Origin: Rhodanobacteraceae bacterium
GTDB lineage: Bacteria; Pseudomonadota; Gammaproteobacteria; Xanthomonadales; Rhodanobacteraceae
Direction of reading: 5' to 3'
Assembly: GCA_025928735.1 (NCBI GenBank)
Contig: JAICIW010000071.1
Span: forward strand, 1-8,622
Length of the DNA stretch: 8,622 nucleotides
Position numbers and translations under genes: made by a program. This document shows positions 6,952 to 8,622 of this stretch, one piece after another (the first letter of the stretch is position 1; each line of letters opens with the position of its first letter). The notes under the pieces were generated by a model. The model ran no database searches, was not told where the DNA came from, and worked only from the letters and a program-made list of their open reading frames with translations.

Positions 6952-8220
6952 ATGTACAGCCACGAAATGCGGATTGCCGGTTACGACGATGCGCTTGCCA
7001 GCGCGATCATGGAGGAAAGGCAGCGCCAGGAGGACCATGTCGAGCTGATCGCCTCGGAAAACTACGCGAGTCCGCGGGTGCTGGAAGCGCAGGGGTCGGT
7101 GCTGACCAACAAGTACGCGGAAGGCTATCCCGGCAAGCGTTATTACGGCGGCTGCCAATACGTGGACGTGGCCGAGGCGCTTGCGATCGAGCGTTTGAAA
7201 AAGCTGTTCGACTGCGACTACGCCAACGTGCAGCCGCATTCGGGCTCGCAGGCCAACCAGGCGGTGTACTTCGCGTTGCTGCAACCGGGCGACACCATCC
7301 TCGGCATGTCGCTGGCGCATGGCGGACACCTCACGCACGGCGCCAAGCCCAACCTTTCGGGCAAGCTCTTCAACGCCGTGCAGTACGGCGTGAACGACGA
7401 AGGGCTGGTCGATTACGACGCCGTCGAGAAGCTCGCGCTCGAACACAAGCCGAAGATGGTCGTGGCCGGTTTCAGCGCGTACTCGCAAATCATGGACTGG
7501 GCACGCTTCCGCGCGATCGCCGACAAGGTCGGTGCTTACCTGTTCGTGGACATGGCGCATGTGGCGGGGCTGGTCGCAGCGGGCGTGTATCCCTCGCCGC
7601 TGCCGCACGCACACGTCGTCACTTCCACCACCCACAAGACCCTGCGCGGTCCGCGTGGTGGTTTGATCGTCGCGAAGAACTCCGCGATGGGTGAGCACGC
7701 CGAGGACATCGTCAAGAAACTGCAATCGATCGTGTTCCCCGGCTTGCAGGGCGGCCCGCTGATGCACGTGATCGCGGCCAAGGCCGTGGCGTTCAAGGAG
7801 GCGTTGGAGCCATCGTTCAAGGATTACCAGAAACAGGTCGTGAAAAACGCCAAGGCGATGGCGAAGACGCTGATGGACCGCGGCTACAAGATCGTTTCGG
7901 GTGGCACCGAGGATCATCTTTTTCTCGTCGACCTGATCGGCAAACCGCTCACCGGCAAGGACGCGGAGGCCGCGCTCGGCAAGGCGCATATCACCGTCAA
8001 CAAGAACGCGGTGCCGAACGATCCGCAGAAGCCGTTCGTGACTTCGGGTTTGCGTATCGGCACGCCCGCGGTGACCACGCGTGGCTACAAGGAAACCGAT
8101 TGCGTCGAACTCGCCGGCTGGGTCGCCGACGTGCTGGATGCCCCCAAGGGCGACAAGATCATCGAAAACGTGCGCGCGCTGGTGAACGCGCAGTGCGCGA
8201 AATTCCCCGTGTACGGTTGA
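6952..8220 (+). CDS. glyA: Serine hydroxymethyltransferase
   Basis: PLP-dependent cytosolic enzyme converting serine and tetrahydrofolate to glycine and 5,10-methylenetetrahydrofolate, the main source of one-carbon units. At 422 residues it is close to the E. coli length of 417. Key blocks are ELIASENYAS (31-40), KYAEGYPGKRYYGGCQYVD (54-72), PHSGSQANQAVY (95-106), the LFVDMAHVAG strand with Asp200 and His203, the PLP-lysine motif TSTTHKTLRGPRGG (224-237; Lys229, the E. coli position), and the C-terminal TSGLRIGTPAVTTRG (364-378). The ATG at 6952 has AGAGGA 5 nt upstream (6941-6946). The frame is open further upstream, but that part overlaps the divergent promoter. nrdR follows after 3 bp, so the two are very likely one operon. 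The gene is divergent from the reductase-tetR operon across 175 bp. Confidence 0.98.
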   Translation: MYSHEMRIAGYDDALASAIMEERQRQEDHVELIASENYASPRVLEAQGSVLTNKYAEGYPGKRYYGGCQYVDVAEALAIERLKKLFDCDYANVQPHSGSQANQAVYFALLQPGDTILGMSLAHGGHLTHGAKPNLSGKLFNAVQYGVNDEGLVDYDAVEKLALEHKPKMVVAGFSAYSQIMDWARFRAIADKVGAYLFVDMAHVAGLVAAGVYPSPLPHAHVVTSTTHKTLRGPRGGLIVAKNSAMGEHAEDIVKKLQSIVFPGLQGGPLMHVIAAKAVAFKEALEPSFKDYQKQVVKNAKAMAKTLMDRGYKIVSGGTEDHLFLVDLIGKPLTGKDAEAALGKAHITVNKNAVPNDPQKPFVTSGLRIGTPAVTTRGYKETDCVELAGWVADVLDAPKGDKIIENVRALVNAQCAKFPVYG

Positions 8221-8223
8221 TGC

Positions 8224-8622
8224 ATGCACTGTCCGTTCTGCCAGAACATCGACACCCGCGTGATCGACTCGCGCGTTTCGGAGGAAGGTTCGACCATCCG
8301 CCGGCGCCGCGAGTGTCCGTCGTGTGGCGAGCGGTTTTCCACCGTGGAAACGGTGGAGTTGAAATTGCCGGCGATCATCAAGGGCGACGGCCGGCGCGAG
8401 GCATTCGACGCGCGCAAGCTGCGCACCGGGTTCGATCGCGCGTTGCACAAGCGGCCGGTCACCGAGGATCGCATCGAAGCCGCGGTGCGCGCGGTGGTGC
8501 GGCAGTTGCGCGTGTCCACCGAGCGCGAATTGCCGTCGCGCCGGATCGGTGAACTGGTGATGGCGGAGTTGCGCAAGCTCGACCACGTCGGCTACGTGCG
8601 TTACGCATCGGTGTACCGCTCG
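8224..8622 (+). CDS. nrdR: Transcriptional repressor NrdR, 3' end missing
   Basis: Zinc- and nucleotide-binding repressor of ribonucleotide reductase operons, acting in the cytoplasm through NrdR boxes and sensing dATP/ATP with its ATP-cone (family knowledge). The first 133 residues are in the window and the frame is open at the right edge; the family is usually about 150-170 residues. It begins MHCPFC. The zinc ribbon cysteines are Cys3, Cys6, Cys31 and Cys34, with the DNA-binding RRRREC run between them (26-31). The ATP-cone follows from about residue 46 (LPAIIKGDGRREAFD...KLRTGFDRAL...KRPV). The last visible residues, GYVRYASVYRS, are a conserved NrdR segment. The ATG lies 3 bp after the glyA stop with no clear Shine-Dalgarno, which suggests translational coupling. 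The downstream neighbour is not visible. Confidence 0.97.
   Translation, partial: MHCPFCQNIDTRVIDSRVSEEGSTIRRRRECPSCGERFSTVETVELKLPAIIKGDGRREAFDARKLRTGFDRALHKRPVTEDRIEAAVRAVVRQLRVSTERELPSRRIGELVMAELRKLDHVGYVRYASVYRS

Noticed and set aside
6913..8586. Long - strand open frame antisense to glyA and nrdR
   Set aside because: It runs across two well-identified genes on the other strand and has shadow composition rich in His and Arg with no recognisable motif.

Overview
The window is GC-rich, densely coded bacterial chromosome. Protein similarity recalled from memory and the gene set (rimI, ettA, and glyA followed directly by nrdR) suggest a gammaproteobacterium of the Xanthomonadales/Lysobacterales, probably near Rhodanobacteraceae. 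That placement is inference; no rRNA or tRNA is present to confirm it. The genes are mostly housekeeping or common accessory genes. I see no phage, transposase, CRISPR array or defence system.

Layout, left to right. Positions 1-465 (+) hold the 3' part of rimI, the ribosomal-protein N-acetyltransferase; its start lies outside the window. Positions 532-807 (+) hold a small stand-alone WYL-like protein. Positions 808-1099 are noncoding and repeat-rich: a 117-bp element with 12-bp terminal inverted repeats, TCCCGAG heptamer arrays, and a module of four small hairpins. Positions 1100-2761 (-) hold ettA, the ABC-F translational throttle. Positions 2762-3125 are noncoding and carry a second, rearranged copy of the same repeat modules plus a compact pair of interlocked inverted repeats. 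A candidate ettA promoter further out would place all of this in the ettA leader. Positions 3126-3980 (+) hold a DUF817 membrane protein with a visible internal duplication. It converges with a secreted alpha/beta hydrolase at 3997-5073 (-).

Positions 5194-6776 (-) hold a two-gene operon: an aldo/keto reductase lacking the usual catalytic histidine, followed 2 bp later by a TetR-family regulator. The operon is divergent from glyA. The shared 175-bp spacer holds a 19-bp inverted repeat that overlaps the predicted -35 of the reductase promoter, the expected position for a TetR autorepression operator. Positions 6952-8220 (+) hold glyA (serine hydroxymethyltransferase). It is followed after 3 bp by nrdR, the ribonucleotide reductase repressor, which runs off the right edge.

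Functionally, glyA supplies one-carbon units for purine and thymidylate synthesis and nrdR controls dNTP production, so their pairing makes metabolic sense. The reductase/TetR pair looks like a self-regulated response to an unknown, probably carbonyl, small molecule. The least explained signals are noncoding: the paired structured repeats on both sides of ettA and the interlocked inverted repeat in its probable leader.
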